Of a DNA stretch of 60,598 nt, positions 32,821 to 41,804 are shown in pieces (position 1 is the first letter of the stretch; every line of letters begins with the position of its first letter). The notes under the pieces were generated by a model. The model was given only the letters and a program-made list of their open reading frames with translations, did no database searches and was not told the DNA's origin. A program made the translations under genes and the position numbers. The stretch spans positions 1 to 60,598 of the forward strand of contig CAMBUO010000007.1 of NCBI GenBank assembly GCA_945871105.1. The letters run 5' to 3'. This DNA is from an uncultured Clostridia bacterium. Its GTDB lineage: Bacteria > Bacillota_I > Bacilli_A > RF39 > UBA660.

Positions 32821-34930
32821 ATTCCTTTAATTTACTTGCTAAAGTTATTTCTATTTGCATATTACTATCTATTTTAGTTCCTGGTAAAATACTTTGATTT
32901 ATAACATAACCATGTCCTTTAATAGTATAAGGTATTTTTAATAAAGTTAAGACTACTTCTAAATCATTTTTCGAATATCCTGTTAAATCAGGGATTACTA
33001 AATTATTACTATTAGTAACGAAGAATACTTTATCAAAAGTAGTAATAGTTGTATTAATTGGATATTGATTAATAATTTTATTACCATCTCCTAAAATTAT
33101 GGTATTAATTTTTTCTTTATTCAATATTTCTTTCACTTCTTTAATTGATTGATTAATAAAATTATTAAGTTGATAAGTTGTCCCATTTGATTTAGTTGCT
33201 TCTTGATAAATATTATAATACTTAGAAATGTTTTTTACTATTTCTTTAACTGGTTCTGCTAAAGCTTGAATACTATTTGGTCTTTTAGCAGCAGCATAGA
33301 TAATTATTTCTGGATCATCTTTTGGGAACATTAAAGCAACACTTCTTATAATATCTCTATCTCCCGTTAAATATCCTTTTCCATTCGTACTAGCTATTTG
33401 GGCGGTTCCGGTTTTTCCAATTAAATCAAAGCCATCAATATAATAGTAATGACCGGCTCCATCATTATCGTTAATTGTATGCCACATTAAATTTTTCATA
33501 TATTCAATCGTTTGTTCACTGGCTACTTTTCCTAAACTAGTTCTTTTATTCTCAGTAACACTGGTATCACCATTAACAATTTTTTTAATAACATAAGGGC
33601 GTAATAACTCCCCATTATTAGCAATCGATGTTAAAGCTTGAATATGTTGAATAGGAGTTGTTGTTATACCTTGACCAAAAGCCGCATTAAAAACTTCAGT
33701 TTCATATTTAAATTCAATTTTACCACTTGTTTCATTATAAAGACCAATATTCGTTTTTTGACCAAAACCTAATTTTTTTAAATAACTTTTTAAATCCGTT
33801 GCTTGTAAATATTTATCCATAATATTAACAACAGCTGTATTACTAGAATAAATAAAACCTTGATCAAAAGTAATACGACCCCATCCTACTTTATTCCAAT
33901 CACTAATAACCGTTTTATCTTTGGTGGTAAAACTACCTGATTGATAAGTATCACTACCTTTATAAACCCCAGCTTCTAAAGATGCCATATAAGTATATAT
34001 TTTCATCGTACTACCAGGTTCAAAAGCAACTGAACTATTAGAATCTAAATAATTTTTAATATCTCTAATATTAGGATCAAAACTAGGTGTCGTTGCATAA
34101 CCAAGTATTTCTCCTGTTTTAGCTTTCGCTACTATTATATCTATTTCATCAAATTCATACTTTGAAGTAACATTATTTAAAGCTTCTTCTAAAAAGAATT
34201 GCACATTATTATCAATAGTTAAATAAATATCCGATCCATCTATCTTTTCCTCAGTCATTTCTTTAGTACCAGCTATCTTATAACCTTTTAAATCTTTTTG
34301 ATAAACAGTTTTCCCGTCAACTCCCGTTAATTCTTGATTATAATACTTTTCAATTCCTAATTCTCCAACCATATTACCATTTTCATCTTGCTTAGCATAA
34401 CCAATTAAATAAGATAAAAATTTACCATAAGGATAATATCTTTTAGTAGTTTCAAGAAAATCAATTCCTGGTAATTTAGTAGCTAAAATAGTATCTTTCT
34501 CAAGTTCAGTTAAACCTTTTCCTTTAACTCCAAACTCCGTTTGATAAACACCTTCTTTATTTAAATAACCTAAAACAGTATTATAATCCATTTTTAAAAT
34601 AGCTGATAAAACTAAAGCGGTATTTTCTTTATCAACAACATGTTGCGGATTTTTTTCATCAGTTGTTCTTTTTGGATCTAAATAAGCAATTAAAGTATAA
34701 CTAGCAACATCTTCAGCTAAAACTTCGCCTGAATTATCAAAAATAGTTCCTCGATTAGCTTTTAAAATAGTTTCTTTAGTTGTTCTTTTACTAGCTAATT
34801 CCTGAATATTAATATCATCAACTTCCTTCGATAAAGCAATATAAGAAACCCGACCAATTAAAATTAAAAATAAAAAAAGAGTAACGATTAAAACTATATT
34901 ACTAACTTTAATACCTTCCTCTTTTTTCAT
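32819..34930 (-). CDS. pbpB: Division-specific class B penicillin-binding protein (PBP2B/FtsI) with PASTA domains
   Basis: The septal transpeptidase, 703 aa. It has a cytosolic start, one TM helix (~9-30), the class B dimerisation domain (ANRGTIFDNSGEVLAEDV), and a transpeptidase domain with STMK, SSN and KTGT (FDLIGKTGTAQIA). Two PASTA-like repeats lie at the C-terminus, the last containing VIPDLTGYSKNDLE and PGTKI. It is the fourth gene of the dcw-type operon after mraZ, rsmH and ftsL. Confidence 0.96.
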   Translation of the reverse strand: MKKEEGIKVSNIVLIVTLFLFLILIGRVSYIALSKEVDDINIQELASKRTTKETILKANRGTIFDNSGEVLAEDVASYTLIAYLDPKRTTDEKNPQHVVDKENTALVLSAILKMDYNTVLGYLNKEGVYQTEFGVKGKGLTELEKDTILATKLPGIDFLETTKRYYPYGKFLSYLIGYAKQDENGNMVGELGIEKYYNQELTGVDGKTVYQKDLKGYKIAGTKEMTEEKIDGSDIYLTIDNNVQFFLEEALNNVTSKYEFDEIDIIVAKAKTGEILGYATTPSFDPNIRDIKNYLDSNSSVAFEPGSTMKIYTYMASLEAGVYKGSDTYQSGSFTTKDKTVISDWNKVGWGRITFDQGFIYSSNTAVVNIMDKYLQATDLKSYLKKLGFGQKTNIGLYNETSGKIEFKYETEVFNAAFGQGITTTPIQHIQALTSIANNGELLRPYVIKKIVNGDTSVTENKRTSLGKVASEQTIEYMKNLMWHTINDNDGAGHYYYIDGFDLIGKTGTAQIASTNGKGYLTGDRDIIRSVALMFPKDDPEIIIYAAAKRPNSIQALAEPVKEIVKNISKYYNIYQEATKSNGTTYQLNNFINQSIKEVKEILNKEKINTIILGDGNKIINQYPINTTITTFDKVFFVTNSNNLVIPDLTGYSKNDLEVVLTLLKIPYTIKGHGYVINQSILPGTKIDSNMQIEITLASKLKE

Positions 34931-34938
34931 ATACCCTC

Positions 34939-35226
34939 CTAATCAATGTTCTTAATACTATCGTTATTATAAACTAACCCCTCATCTTTAATCACTTTTT
35001 GAATATTTTCTAAACTAGCAAGTTCATTTATTTTCATTTTTAAACTTTCATTTTCTTTTTCTTGACTAGCAATTTCTCTTTTAATTTTTTCAACTTCATA
35101 GTTAACTTCTGATAAAGTTGATTTCGTAAACACAATGAAAATTGGAGAAACTAACAATAAAAAACAAGTCAAAGTATATAAAAACTTTTCAAATTTCGAA
35201 ATTTTTACTTTTTTCTTTTTTTTCAT
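34939..35226 (-). CDS. ftsL: Cell division protein FtsL
   Basis: A 95-aa bitopic protein. The Lys-rich N-terminus and one TM helix (~15-33) are followed by a ~45-residue coiled coil with heptad hydrophobics, ending in GLVYNNDSI. Sequence conservation of FtsL is low; the assignment rests on size, topology and the position between rsmH and pbpB. It would form the FtsL-DivIC-type subcomplex in the divisome. Confidence 0.88.
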   Translation of the reverse strand: MKKKKKVKISKFEKFLYTLTCFLLLVSPIFIVFTKSTLSEVNYEVEKIKREIASQEKENESLKMKINELASLENIQKVIKDEGLVYNNDSIKNID

Positions 35227-35246
35227 GTTATCCTCCTTTTAATTTA

Positions 35247-36170
35247 TTATTTAATTCTTTCAATTACTCTTAATTTACTTGAATGACTTCGATTATTTTC
35301 TTCTAATTCTTCTTTACTAGGTAAAATTACTTTATCGGTTACTAATTTAAAATCAGGTTGATAAGCATCTGGTATAACTGGTAAACTAGCTACAACTGGA
35401 TCAACACTTGATACTTCTTTAAATACTTGTTTAACAATTCTATCTTCTAAGGAATGAAAAGTAATAACAACCATTCTTCCCCCAACATTTAAAAGGGATA
35501 AAGCATTTTTTAAACTAGTTTCTAAGATATCTAATTCGTGATTAACTTCAATTCTTATCGCTTGAAAAGTTTTTTTAGCCGGATGCTTATTAATAGTATC
35601 TTTATACGGCATACTTTTTTTAATAACATCAACTAATTCTAAAGTTGTTTCAATTGGTTTTATGTTTCTTGCTTTAACGATATTTTTAGCAATTGATTTA
35701 GCATGTTTTTCCTCACCATAAGTAGATATTATTCTGGTAAGATCTGATTCACTATAATTATTAACAACTTCATAAGCAGATAAGGGATTATCTAAATCCA
35801 TTCGCATATCAAGTCGACTATCAAAGTGATAACTAAAACCTCTTTCTTTCGTATCTAATTGTGGTGATGATACTCCAAGATCAAAGACAATTCCATCAAC
35901 TGAATTAATATTTTGTTTAGCAAGTTCTTCTTTCATGTATAAAAAATTACTTTTAATAAGTAAAAAATTACTTCCTATTTTCGAAAGCTTTTCTTTGCTA
36001 TAATTAATAGCATTGATATCCTGATCAAAGGCGAATATAAAACCCCTTTTTACTCGCTTTAAAATTTCTCCAGTATGACCAGCATACCCTAAAGTCGCAT
36101 CAACGTAGATACCCGTATCCTTCAAATTAAGATTATCAATTACTTCTTTTAACATAACACTATAATGCAT
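35247..36170 (-). CDS. rsmH: 16S rRNA m4C1402 methyltransferase RsmH (MraW)
   Basis: A SAM-dependent methyltransferase of the 30S P-site, 307 aa. It begins HYSVMLKEVIDNL, with the SAM-binding region VDATLGYAGHTGEIL, DGIVFDLGVSSPQLD, RGFSYHFDSRLDMRMD and the C-terminal ITFHSLEDRIVK and NNRSHSSKLRVIER. The SD is AGGAGGTTTAT. It lies 9 nt after mraZ. Confidence 0.97.
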   Translation of the reverse strand: MHYSVMLKEVIDNLNLKDTGIYVDATLGYAGHTGEILKRVKRGFIFAFDQDINAINYSKEKLSKIGSNFLLIKSNFLYMKEELAKQNINSVDGIVFDLGVSSPQLDTKERGFSYHFDSRLDMRMDLDNPLSAYEVVNNYSESDLTRIISTYGEEKHAKSIAKNIVKARNIKPIETTLELVDVIKKSMPYKDTINKHPAKKTFQAIRIEVNHELDILETSLKNALSLLNVGGRMVVITFHSLEDRIVKQVFKEVSSVDPVVASLPVIPDAYQPDFKLVTDKVILPSKEELEENNRSHSSKLRVIERIK

Positions 36171-36179
36171 ATAAACCTC

Positions 36180-36608
36180 CTAATTTGAATTAAATAAATT
36201 ACAAGAAATTTCTGATAAACGATTAAAATTATCTTTCATGAATTCATTCCAATTCTTATTTGACCATATTTCAACACGATTTAAAGATCCAATAATGACG
36301 ACTTCTTTTTCTAAGCTAGCAAATTCCTGTAAATAAGTTGGAATAATTATCCGACCTTGTTTATCAAATTCCAAAGTTATAGCACCAGATAAGAGAAATC
36401 TTACAAAGTTACGATTATCTTTTTCCGTAAAAGCTAAAGTATCAAATTTTTTAAGTAAAGTATTCCAAGTAGCAACTGAATATAAAAATAAACTATTATC
36501 AAGTCCTCGAGTTAAAACAATTTTATCCCCTAGAACTTCTCTTAATTTACTTGGAATAACAACTCTTCCCTTTAAATCAAGGTTATTATGATACTCACCC
36601 ATTAACAT
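36180..36608 (-). CDS. mraZ: Transcriptional regulator MraZ
   Basis: An AbrB-like DNA-binding protein of 142 aa with the two conserved DxK(G/Q)R motifs (LDLKGRVVIPSKLRE and FDKQGRIIIPTYLQE). In other bacteria MraZ binds direct repeats in its own promoter and controls the dcw operon. The start at 36608 gives the family-typical MLMGEYHNNLD; GTG codons further upstream were rejected because the SD (GTGGTGA) covers them. Confidence 0.96.
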   Translation of the reverse strand: MLMGEYHNNLDLKGRVVIPSKLREVLGDKIVLTRGLDNSLFLYSVATWNTLLKKFDTLAFTEKDNRNFVRFLLSGAITLEFDKQGRIIIPTYLQEFASLEKEVVIIGSLNRVEIWSNKNWNEFMKDNFNRLSEISCNLFNSN

Positions 36609-36616
36609 AATATTCA

Positions 36617-36680
36617 CCACTTTTCCCCACTAAATGCCTAACTTCAAGTATATTATAGTAAAAAATAACTAATTTGTAAA
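36617..36680 (-). promoter_or_regulatory. mraZ promoter with MraZ-box repeats
   Basis: TTTACA (36675-36680) - 17 bp - TATAAT (36652-36657). Downstream, TTAGTGG and AAAGTGG are spaced exactly 10 bp apart (36633-36627, 36623-36617), matching the AAAGTGG-N3 repeat bound by MraZ in mycoplasmas. The proximal box overlaps the mraZ SD. Confidence 0.75.
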
Positions 36681-36755
36681 GTTTTTAAAAAAATATAAAC
36701 ATTAATTTACATAAAATATGTAAAAAACGTCATACTATATTTGAAAGGATAAATT

Positions 36756-36980
36756 ATGGATAATATAAAAATAAGAGATTATATCATCAATAACTTTAAA
36801 GATGATGATGAAAAAACGATAAAAAAAGCCATTGAAGAAAGTATTCAAGAAGGAGACGAAGTAACCCTACCAGGTATGGGAGTGTTCTTTGAAATTATCT
36901 GGCAAGAATCAACAGATAATGAAAAAAACAAAATACTAACCACCCTAAAAAATAGATTTCATAACAAAAAAGCCAACTAA
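36756..36980 (+). CDS. sspI: Small acid-soluble spore protein SspI family
   Basis: A 74-aa protein matching Bacillus SspI in its core: IEESIQEGDEVTLPGMGVFFEIIW corresponds to the [22 protein letters not shown] pattern, with an ILTTLKN tail. In Bacillus SspI is a minor spore SASP, but homologues occur in non-sporulating relatives. The ATG follows GAAAGGATAAATT. It is divergent from mraZ and has its own terminator. Confidence 0.88.
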   Translation: MDNIKIRDYIINNFKDDDEKTIKKAIEESIQEGDEVTLPGMGVFFEIIWQESTDNEKNKILTTLKNRFHNKKAN

Positions 36981-36990
36981 GGCTTTTTAT
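36967..36990 (+). terminator. Terminator of sspI
   Basis: AAAAAGCC / GGCTTTTT is an 8-bp stem with a 6-nt loop that includes the stop codon. Confidence 0.85.
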
Positions 36991-37009
36991 TTTGTATATT
37001 TTTAATATT

Positions 37010-38263
37010 TTAATAACTATCACATACTTCAGAACCTGTTCCATAGATAGTTACACCACTGGCTGTATAAGGACTACTACTTGATAACCAAGGATAATAT
37101 TTAGTACTATCAGTACTATATGCAGGAATATTCTTAATATCTGAACAACTTCTATTAATATTTATACTACTTAAATTAGGATTACTAGATGAATTTTTAT
37201 TAAATGCACTTTGATAAATATATTGAATACCACTACCTATGGTTACGCTTATTAATTGATTTTTATAAAAAGCATCAATTCCTATTGTTGTTACACTATC
37301 GGGTATTACAACACTTGTTAATTGATTATTAGTAAAAGCATAATTTCCTATTGTTGTTACACTATTTGGTATTGTTACACTTGTTAGATACTTAGCTTGA
37401 AATGAACCAGTAACACTCTGCTTCATACCTTCTAAATCATATTTTTTATTATAATAATTTAGATTATTAAAATTCGAATTAGATTGTTTATTGTTTAATT
37501 GTTGAATAATACTAGTTTTATTATTTCCAATTACAGTAACTGGGTATCCTTGAATAGTAGAAGGAATAATAACATCACTTCCACATGTTTCGTCATAGTC
37601 AAGTATAGCAACTTCATTACCATCATTTATTGTTCCAACCTTAAAGCAAGATTCGTCAGTATATATATTTTTCTCATTAAAATCTCCTGTTACATTTACT
37701 TTAATACTTGCAAATACATCATTCCATTCTTCCATGGTATAGTCTTGATCTACATTTCCTATTTTTGTATCATTACTAATCCACATATATAATCTATAAG
37801 TATGCACTACATCTGCTGTTGTATTTTTATTAATAGTATCTACCCAAATTCTTCGACTTGTTAAATCTTGATAACTTTTACTATCAACAACAACTGTTTC
37901 AACATCATCTTTAATTTCAACTAAAGTAAATTTTAATAAGTTATCTTTTATTCTGGTTGTTCTTGTTGGATGATTATCTCCATATGATAATACTATTTCA
38001 TACCAAATATCCTTATTGGTTGTAGTATTCTTTCCATCTATAGTAAATTCAAAATAATTAGTACTATCATAGGTACTACTTGGCATGACATTATCTATTG
38101 TTATTTGATTAGTTTCATTATAATGCATATAAATATCACCGACTACTAGTTTAGAATTAGTACTAGTCTTGTTAAAATTAAATACAGCAAATGTTACTCC
38201 TAGACTTAAGACTAAAATTGCTACTATTAAACTTGATAAAAATATTATCCTTTTTTGATTCAT
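37010..38263 (-). CDS. Secreted surface protein with TasA/camelysin-like N-terminus and BspA-type LRRs
   Basis: A 417-aa protein with an N-terminal signal segment (IIFLSSLIVAILVLSLGVTFAVF). Next is an extracellular beta domain over ~residues 30-195 with Asn-rich strands, resembling camelysin/TasA-type proteins. Then come a Cys-containing module (SCFKVG... DETCGSD) and ~3 BspA-type leucine-rich repeats (VTIPNSVTTIGNYAF, VVIPDSVTTIGIDAF, VTIGSGIQYIYQSAF). No sorting signal is seen. Such LRRs mediate adhesion in other bacteria. The start was chosen for GAAGGAGG. Its leader carries a terminator-like hairpin and a G8 tract. Confidence 0.78.
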   Translation of the reverse strand: MNQKRIIFLSSLIVAILVLSLGVTFAVFNFNKTSTNSKLVVGDIYMHYNETNQITIDNVMPSSTYDSTNYFEFTIDGKNTTTNKDIWYEIVLSYGDNHPTRTTRIKDNLLKFTLVEIKDDVETVVVDSKSYQDLTSRRIWVDTINKNTTADVVHTYRLYMWISNDTKIGNVDQDYTMEEWNDVFASIKVNVTGDFNEKNIYTDESCFKVGTINDGNEVAILDYDETCGSDVIIPSTIQGYPVTVIGNNKTSIIQQLNNKQSNSNFNNLNYYNKKYDLEGMKQSVTGSFQAKYLTSVTIPNSVTTIGNYAFTNNQLTSVVIPDSVTTIGIDAFYKNQLISVTIGSGIQYIYQSAFNKNSSSNPNLSSININRSCSDIKNIPAYSTDSTKYYPWLSSSSPYTASGVTIYGTGSEVCDSY

Positions 38264-38291
38264 TTTTATTCCTCCTTCTATAATATAAATC

Positions 38292-38338
38292 AAAAAAACA
38301 CGATTAAAGAACAGTTTATTAACTGACTAACCATGTTT
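38292..38338 (-). terminator. Attenuator-like hairpin in the leader of the LRR protein
   Basis: A long interrupted stem runs AAACATG-GTTA-gt-CAGTT, AATA loop, AACTG-ttctt-TAAT-CGTGTTT, followed by T7 on the minus strand. It lies 29-75 nt upstream of the start codon, so transcription of the gene must pass it. Confidence 0.65.
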
Positions 38339-38384
38339 TAACCTCGTAAAAGCTTATTTGATCTGGGTTTAGAAGATATTACTA

Positions 38385-38392
38385 CCCCCCCC
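38385..38392 (-). repeat. G8 homopolymer upstream of the LRR protein
   Basis: Eight consecutive G on the coding strand (AAAAGGGGGGGGTAGTAAT) sit ~17 bp after a perfect TTGACA. Runs this long are rare in this AT-rich DNA. Confidence 0.85.
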
Positions 38393-38548
38393 TTTTATCA
38401 AATATGTGTCAAGTAAATTTAAATTATTTTTATTAATTTTTAACATACTTTTCACTCCTTTTACTTTCTTATAGTTAAATATTAACACGTTTTTTTATCT
38501 TAATCAAGTATTATTTTTTATATTTATAATATAATTAATTGGTGAAAT

Positions 38549-39469
38549 ATGTTAAGTGATAGTAAATTTATAGAAAATAGTTTGATAAGTAATTTATATT
38601 ATTTAAGAACTTTAAGAGAGTTTTGTACTAGAGTTCAATTATCTTTACCTAGTAATTATAAAGAATATATTGATATAGCTGGAAAACTTGCTAAACAATG
38701 TGAAGAATTAGGTAGGGAAATTATGAAATATGCTAATGGAAATATACCAAGTGTTGCTTTAAATAGTGATATTTTTGTTACTCCTTATACTTTAAGATTA
38801 GAAGAATTAACTAATAAATTATTTGCTTATGATATCAATACCGATATTACAAAACAAGAATTAGCTTTAGAACCTGGAATACCTAAACCTAATCCTGAAA
38901 TAGTTAAATCTTTAGAAGAAATTAATCAAGAAGCTTTAAGAATTGCTAATGAATTTATTAATTTTTCTTCTGAATTAAGTAATAATATTGGTAATCAAAA
39001 TGCTTTTTGCTTTTATTATAACTCTTTAAATACTAATACCGTTTATGAAATGAATGTTTATATTTCTATCTTAGAAAGACTAATTAATAAAGATAATTTA
39101 GATCCTTTATATGTTATTGATTATGAATATGGATTTAATAAACTAATGGCTGGTATTGCTACTTATATTAGAGGTGAATGTGATCCAATTTATGTTGATG
39201 TTGTTAATCAAGCTAATAATTTTGTCAATGAATATAATAATTTAGTTCTTGAATATGAAAATATTATTTTATCACCGGAAAATCAAAAGAACATGACTGA
39301 TAATAGTATTGAACTTAGTAAACGTTTTAAATTATTTGTTGAAGATTGCTTAAATAAATTATTAAAAAAAGAATTATATTTTTCTTCTCCTCCGATTACT
39401 AAAGATAATGCTTTAACTGATATTAATTTTTTTATTTATAATTTAGAAGAAAATATTAAAGAATTATAA
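38549..39469 (+). CDS. DUF2935-like helical protein
   Basis: A 306-aa, almost all-helical protein in two similar halves. Each half has an NLYYLRTLREF- or YNSLNTNTVYEMN-type start and long amphipathic helices, reminiscent of the ferritin-like DUF2935 family found mainly in Bacillus and Clostridium. FVTPYTLRLEELTNKL and NTDITKQELALEPG fit that family as I recall it. The function is unknown. A single SD-like GGTGAAAT precedes the ATG. It ends in a perfect palindrome shared with the convergent MgtC-type gene. Confidence 0.5.
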   Translation: MLSDSKFIENSLISNLYYLRTLREFCTRVQLSLPSNYKEYIDIAGKLAKQCEELGREIMKYANGNIPSVALNSDIFVTPYTLRLEELTNKLFAYDINTDITKQELALEPGIPKPNPEIVKSLEEINQEALRIANEFINFSSELSNNIGNQNAFCFYYNSLNTNTVYEMNVYISILERLINKDNLDPLYVIDYEYGFNKLMAGIATYIRGECDPIYVDVVNQANNFVNEYNNLVLEYENIILSPENQKNMTDNSIELSKRFKLFVEDCLNKLLKKELYFSSPPITKDNALTDINFFIYNLEENIKEL

Positions 39470-39488
39470 AAGATATCTTTTATAATTC
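39461..39488. terminator. Perfect 28-bp palindrome between convergent stop codons
   Basis: GAATTATAAAAGAT / ATCTTTTATAATTC is fully symmetric and contains both stop codons. It forms a 12-bp hairpin in either transcript, without a following U-run. Confidence 0.6.
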
Positions 39489-40184
39489 TTCTTCTAATTC
39501 TTGAATATTAACTTCGGATATTTTCTTTAATTCTATACTATTTATATTATAATTATCATTTATATTATCAATTAGTTTTTCTATAATCAAAAATTGTTTA
39601 CTATAAATAGAAAAACTATAAGTAATAATTTGTTCTTTTAAAGTATTTTTAATACTAGAATTATAATTAGTTATTTTTTTATCTATTAATTGTTGTTTGA
39701 TAAATTCTCTTAATTCTTTGGATTGATTTCTATTTATTTTAATAATGATCATATATTCTGAAAGAGAATTTTTTTTATCACTTAAATTATTAATTAATTT
39801 ATTAACATATCTTAAAATAATATTAGAAAATAAGATTAAAATAGTACCTATAATAGCTTCTGGAATAGCACCTCCTGCACAAAGAGTTCCGATTGCTGCA
39901 TCACACCAAAGAGTAGCTGCTGTTGTTAAACCTCTTATTTTTTGACCATCTTTTAATATTACTCCAGCTCCTAGAAAACCAATTCCGGTTACTACTTGAC
40001 TAGCAATTCTTGATAAATCAGTTGCTCCAACCGAAAAAGAGAAAGTTACAAATAAAAAGGCTCCTAAGGATACTAAAATAGTTGTCCTTAAACCAACTAC
40101 TCTTCTTCGATATTGTCTTTCAACACCAATTAAAAAACTTAAAACAAAACAAATAATTAAATATAAGATAAATTCACTATTCAT
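39480..40184 (-). CDS. MgtC/SapB family membrane protein
   Basis: A 234-aa protein with four to five N-terminal TM helices carrying the MgtC signatures: LIGVERQYRRR, GLRTTILVSLGAFLF, ASQVVTGIGFLGAGVILK and GLTTAATLWCDAAIGTLCAGG. A ~90-residue cytosolic domain follows. Family members modulate Mg/phosphate homeostasis or ATP synthase; the specific role here is unknown. The SD is AGAGGTGTTATATG-like. Confidence 0.92.
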   Translation of the reverse strand: MNSEFILYLIICFVLSFLIGVERQYRRRVVGLRTTILVSLGAFLFVTFSFSVGATDLSRIASQVVTGIGFLGAGVILKDGQKIRGLTTAATLWCDAAIGTLCAGGAIPEAIIGTILILFSNIILRYVNKLINNLSDKKNSLSEYMIIIKINRNQSKELREFIKQQLIDKKITNYNSSIKNTLKEQIITYSFSIYSKQFLIIEKLIDNINDNYNINSIELKKISEVNIQELEEEL

Positions 40185-40229
40185 ATAACACCTCTTACTA
40201 TATGTATGATTATATCATAGTTAATAATA

Positions 40230-40251
40230 AAAAAAAAGCCTATAGCTTTTT
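40230..40251 (-). terminator. Terminator of glyQS
   Basis: AAAAAGC / GCTTTTT is a 7-bp stem with a 5-nt loop and a long T-run. The stem overlaps the stop codon. Confidence 0.8.
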
Positions 40252-41617
40252 AAAATTTAATTTTATTTTCAATATAATTTGTAACTTCATCTATTGGTAG
40301 AGTAATTTGTTCCATTGTATCACGATCTCTTATCGTTACCGTATTATTTTTAATTGTTTCATCATCTATTGTTATACAAAATGGCGTTCCAATAGCATCT
40401 TGTCTTCTGTAACGTTTACCGATATTACCTGCTTCATCATAAGTTGTCATGAAACTTTTACTTAATTCTTGATATATTTCTTTAGCTTTTTCTTGATGGA
40501 ATTTTTTAACAAGTGGTAAAACACATACTTTATATGGTGCTAAGAAAGGATGAAATTTCATAACTTCTCTTTCTGATCCATCTTCTAATTTTTCTTTATG
40601 ATAACTATCACATAAAACGGTTAAAACTGTTCTTTCAACCCCAACTGATGGTTCAATAACATAAGGAATATACTTTTCATTTGTTTCAGGATCTAAATAC
40701 ATCATACTCTCTCCTGAGATGTTTTGATGACAAGTTAAATCATAATCGGTACGTGAAGCAATTCCCCATAATTCGCCCCAACCAAATGGAAATAAATATT
40801 CAATATCGGTAGTAGCATTACTATAAAAACTTAATTCTTCTTTTGAATGATCACGAAGTCTTAATTTATCTTTATCAATACCAAGTGATAATAAATAATT
40901 ATAGCAATAATCTTTATAATATTTATGCCATTCAAGTTCGGTTCCTGGTTTACAGAAAAATTCAAGTTCCATTTGTTCAAATTCTCGAACACGGAAAATA
41001 AAATTACCTGGGGTTATTTCATTTCGAAAACTTTTTCCAACTTGGCCAATACCAAAAGGTACTTTTAAACGCATACTTCTTTGTACATTTAAGAAATTAA
41101 CAAAGATTCCTTGAGCAGTTTCTGGTCTTAAATAAATAGTTGCTTTGGCATCTTCGGTTACTCCTTGAAAAGTTTTAAACATTAAATTAAATTGACGAAT
41201 ATCCGTGAAATTTGATTTACCACATTTTGGACATGGTACTTTATTTTCTTTAATAAAAGCTACTCTTTCTTCATTAGTTAACATATCACCTTGATTACTA
41301 TTAGTATAATCATTGATTAAATTATCAGCACGATGTCTTGTTTTACATTCTTTGCAATCAATCAAAGGATCAGCAAATGTTTTTAAATGACCTGATGCTT
41401 CCCATGTTTTAGGATTCATTAAAATAGCTGAATCAAGTCCTACGTTATTAGGATCTTCTTGAATAAACTTTTTTAACCAAGCTTTTTTAACATTTTCTTT
41501 TAATAAAGCTCCAACTGGTCCAAAATCCCAAGTATTAGCAAGTCCTCCGTATATTTCACTTCCTTGAAATATAAATCCATATTGTTTACAATAATTTACT
41601 AAATCTTCCATTTTCAT
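40250..41617 (-). CDS. glyQS: Glycyl-tRNA synthetase (single-chain, alpha2 type)
   Basis: A class IIa synthetase, 455 aa. Motif 1 region [23 protein letters not shown], a Cys4 zinc site (CKECKTRH and CPKCGKSN), motif 2 ([28 protein letters not shown]), motif 3 (EPSVGVERT), and a C-terminal anticodon-binding domain (PYKVCVLPL) are visible. It is the eukaryote/archaea-like dimeric enzyme also found in mollicutes and staphylococci, not the GlyQ+GlyS tetramer. Expression is under a T-box leader. Confidence 0.97.
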   Translation of the reverse strand: MKMEDLVNYCKQYGFIFQGSEIYGGLANTWDFGPVGALLKENVKKAWLKKFIQEDPNNVGLDSAILMNPKTWEASGHLKTFADPLIDCKECKTRHRADNLINDYTNSNQGDMLTNEERVAFIKENKVPCPKCGKSNFTDIRQFNLMFKTFQGVTEDAKATIYLRPETAQGIFVNFLNVQRSMRLKVPFGIGQVGKSFRNEITPGNFIFRVREFEQMELEFFCKPGTELEWHKYYKDYCYNYLLSLGIDKDKLRLRDHSKEELSFYSNATTDIEYLFPFGWGELWGIASRTDYDLTCHQNISGESMMYLDPETNEKYIPYVIEPSVGVERTVLTVLCDSYHKEKLEDGSEREVMKFHPFLAPYKVCVLPLVKKFHQEKAKEIYQELSKSFMTTYDEAGNIGKRYRRQDAIGTPFCITIDDETIKNNTVTIRDRDTMEQITLPIDEVTNYIENKIKF

Positions 41618-41633
41618 ATTATCTTCCTCCTTA

Positions 41634-41755
41634 AAAATAAAAAAGAGATTCTTATTTGTAAAGACGAATTAAATCCGCGGTTCCACTTTACTTATTCCTA
41701 AGAATCCCTTTATTTATATAACTGATAGGTTTCCAAGCCCGTCTTCGTTTCCTTT
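41634..41755 (-). promoter_or_regulatory. Glycine T-box leader with very short 5' part
   Basis: The antiterminator AAAG-TGGAACC-GCGGAT...ATTCGT-CTTT (41660-41689) is a bona fide T-box. UGGA matches the U73 discriminator of tRNA-Gly. The competing terminator GATTCTTA / TAAGAATC ends in T6. Only ~65 nt separate the predicted transcription start from the antiterminator. They contain one GGGC (possible GGC specifier) in a tiny AAG-ACGGG-CTT hairpin and no conventional Stem I. Confidence 0.85.
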
Positions 41756-41760
41756 TCTTA

Positions 41761-41789
41761 ATTATATATAACTTTTAATTGTTTGTAAA
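41761..41789 (-). promoter_or_regulatory. Promoter of glyQS
   Basis: TTTACA - 17 bp - TATAAT, starting just after the stop of the upstream kinase gene. Confidence 0.75.
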
Positions 41790-41804
41790 TAGTTTATTTT
41801 ATTT

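Noticed and set aside
37499-37792. 97-codon plus-strand ORF inside the LRR protein gene
   Set aside because: It is antisense to a well-supported coding region, with low-complexity composition.
38294-38400. Known riboswitch class in the leader of the LRR protein
   Set aside because: I compared it by eye with c-di-GMP, preQ1, purine, T-box and fluoride signatures and none fits, so only the terminator-like hairpin is reported.
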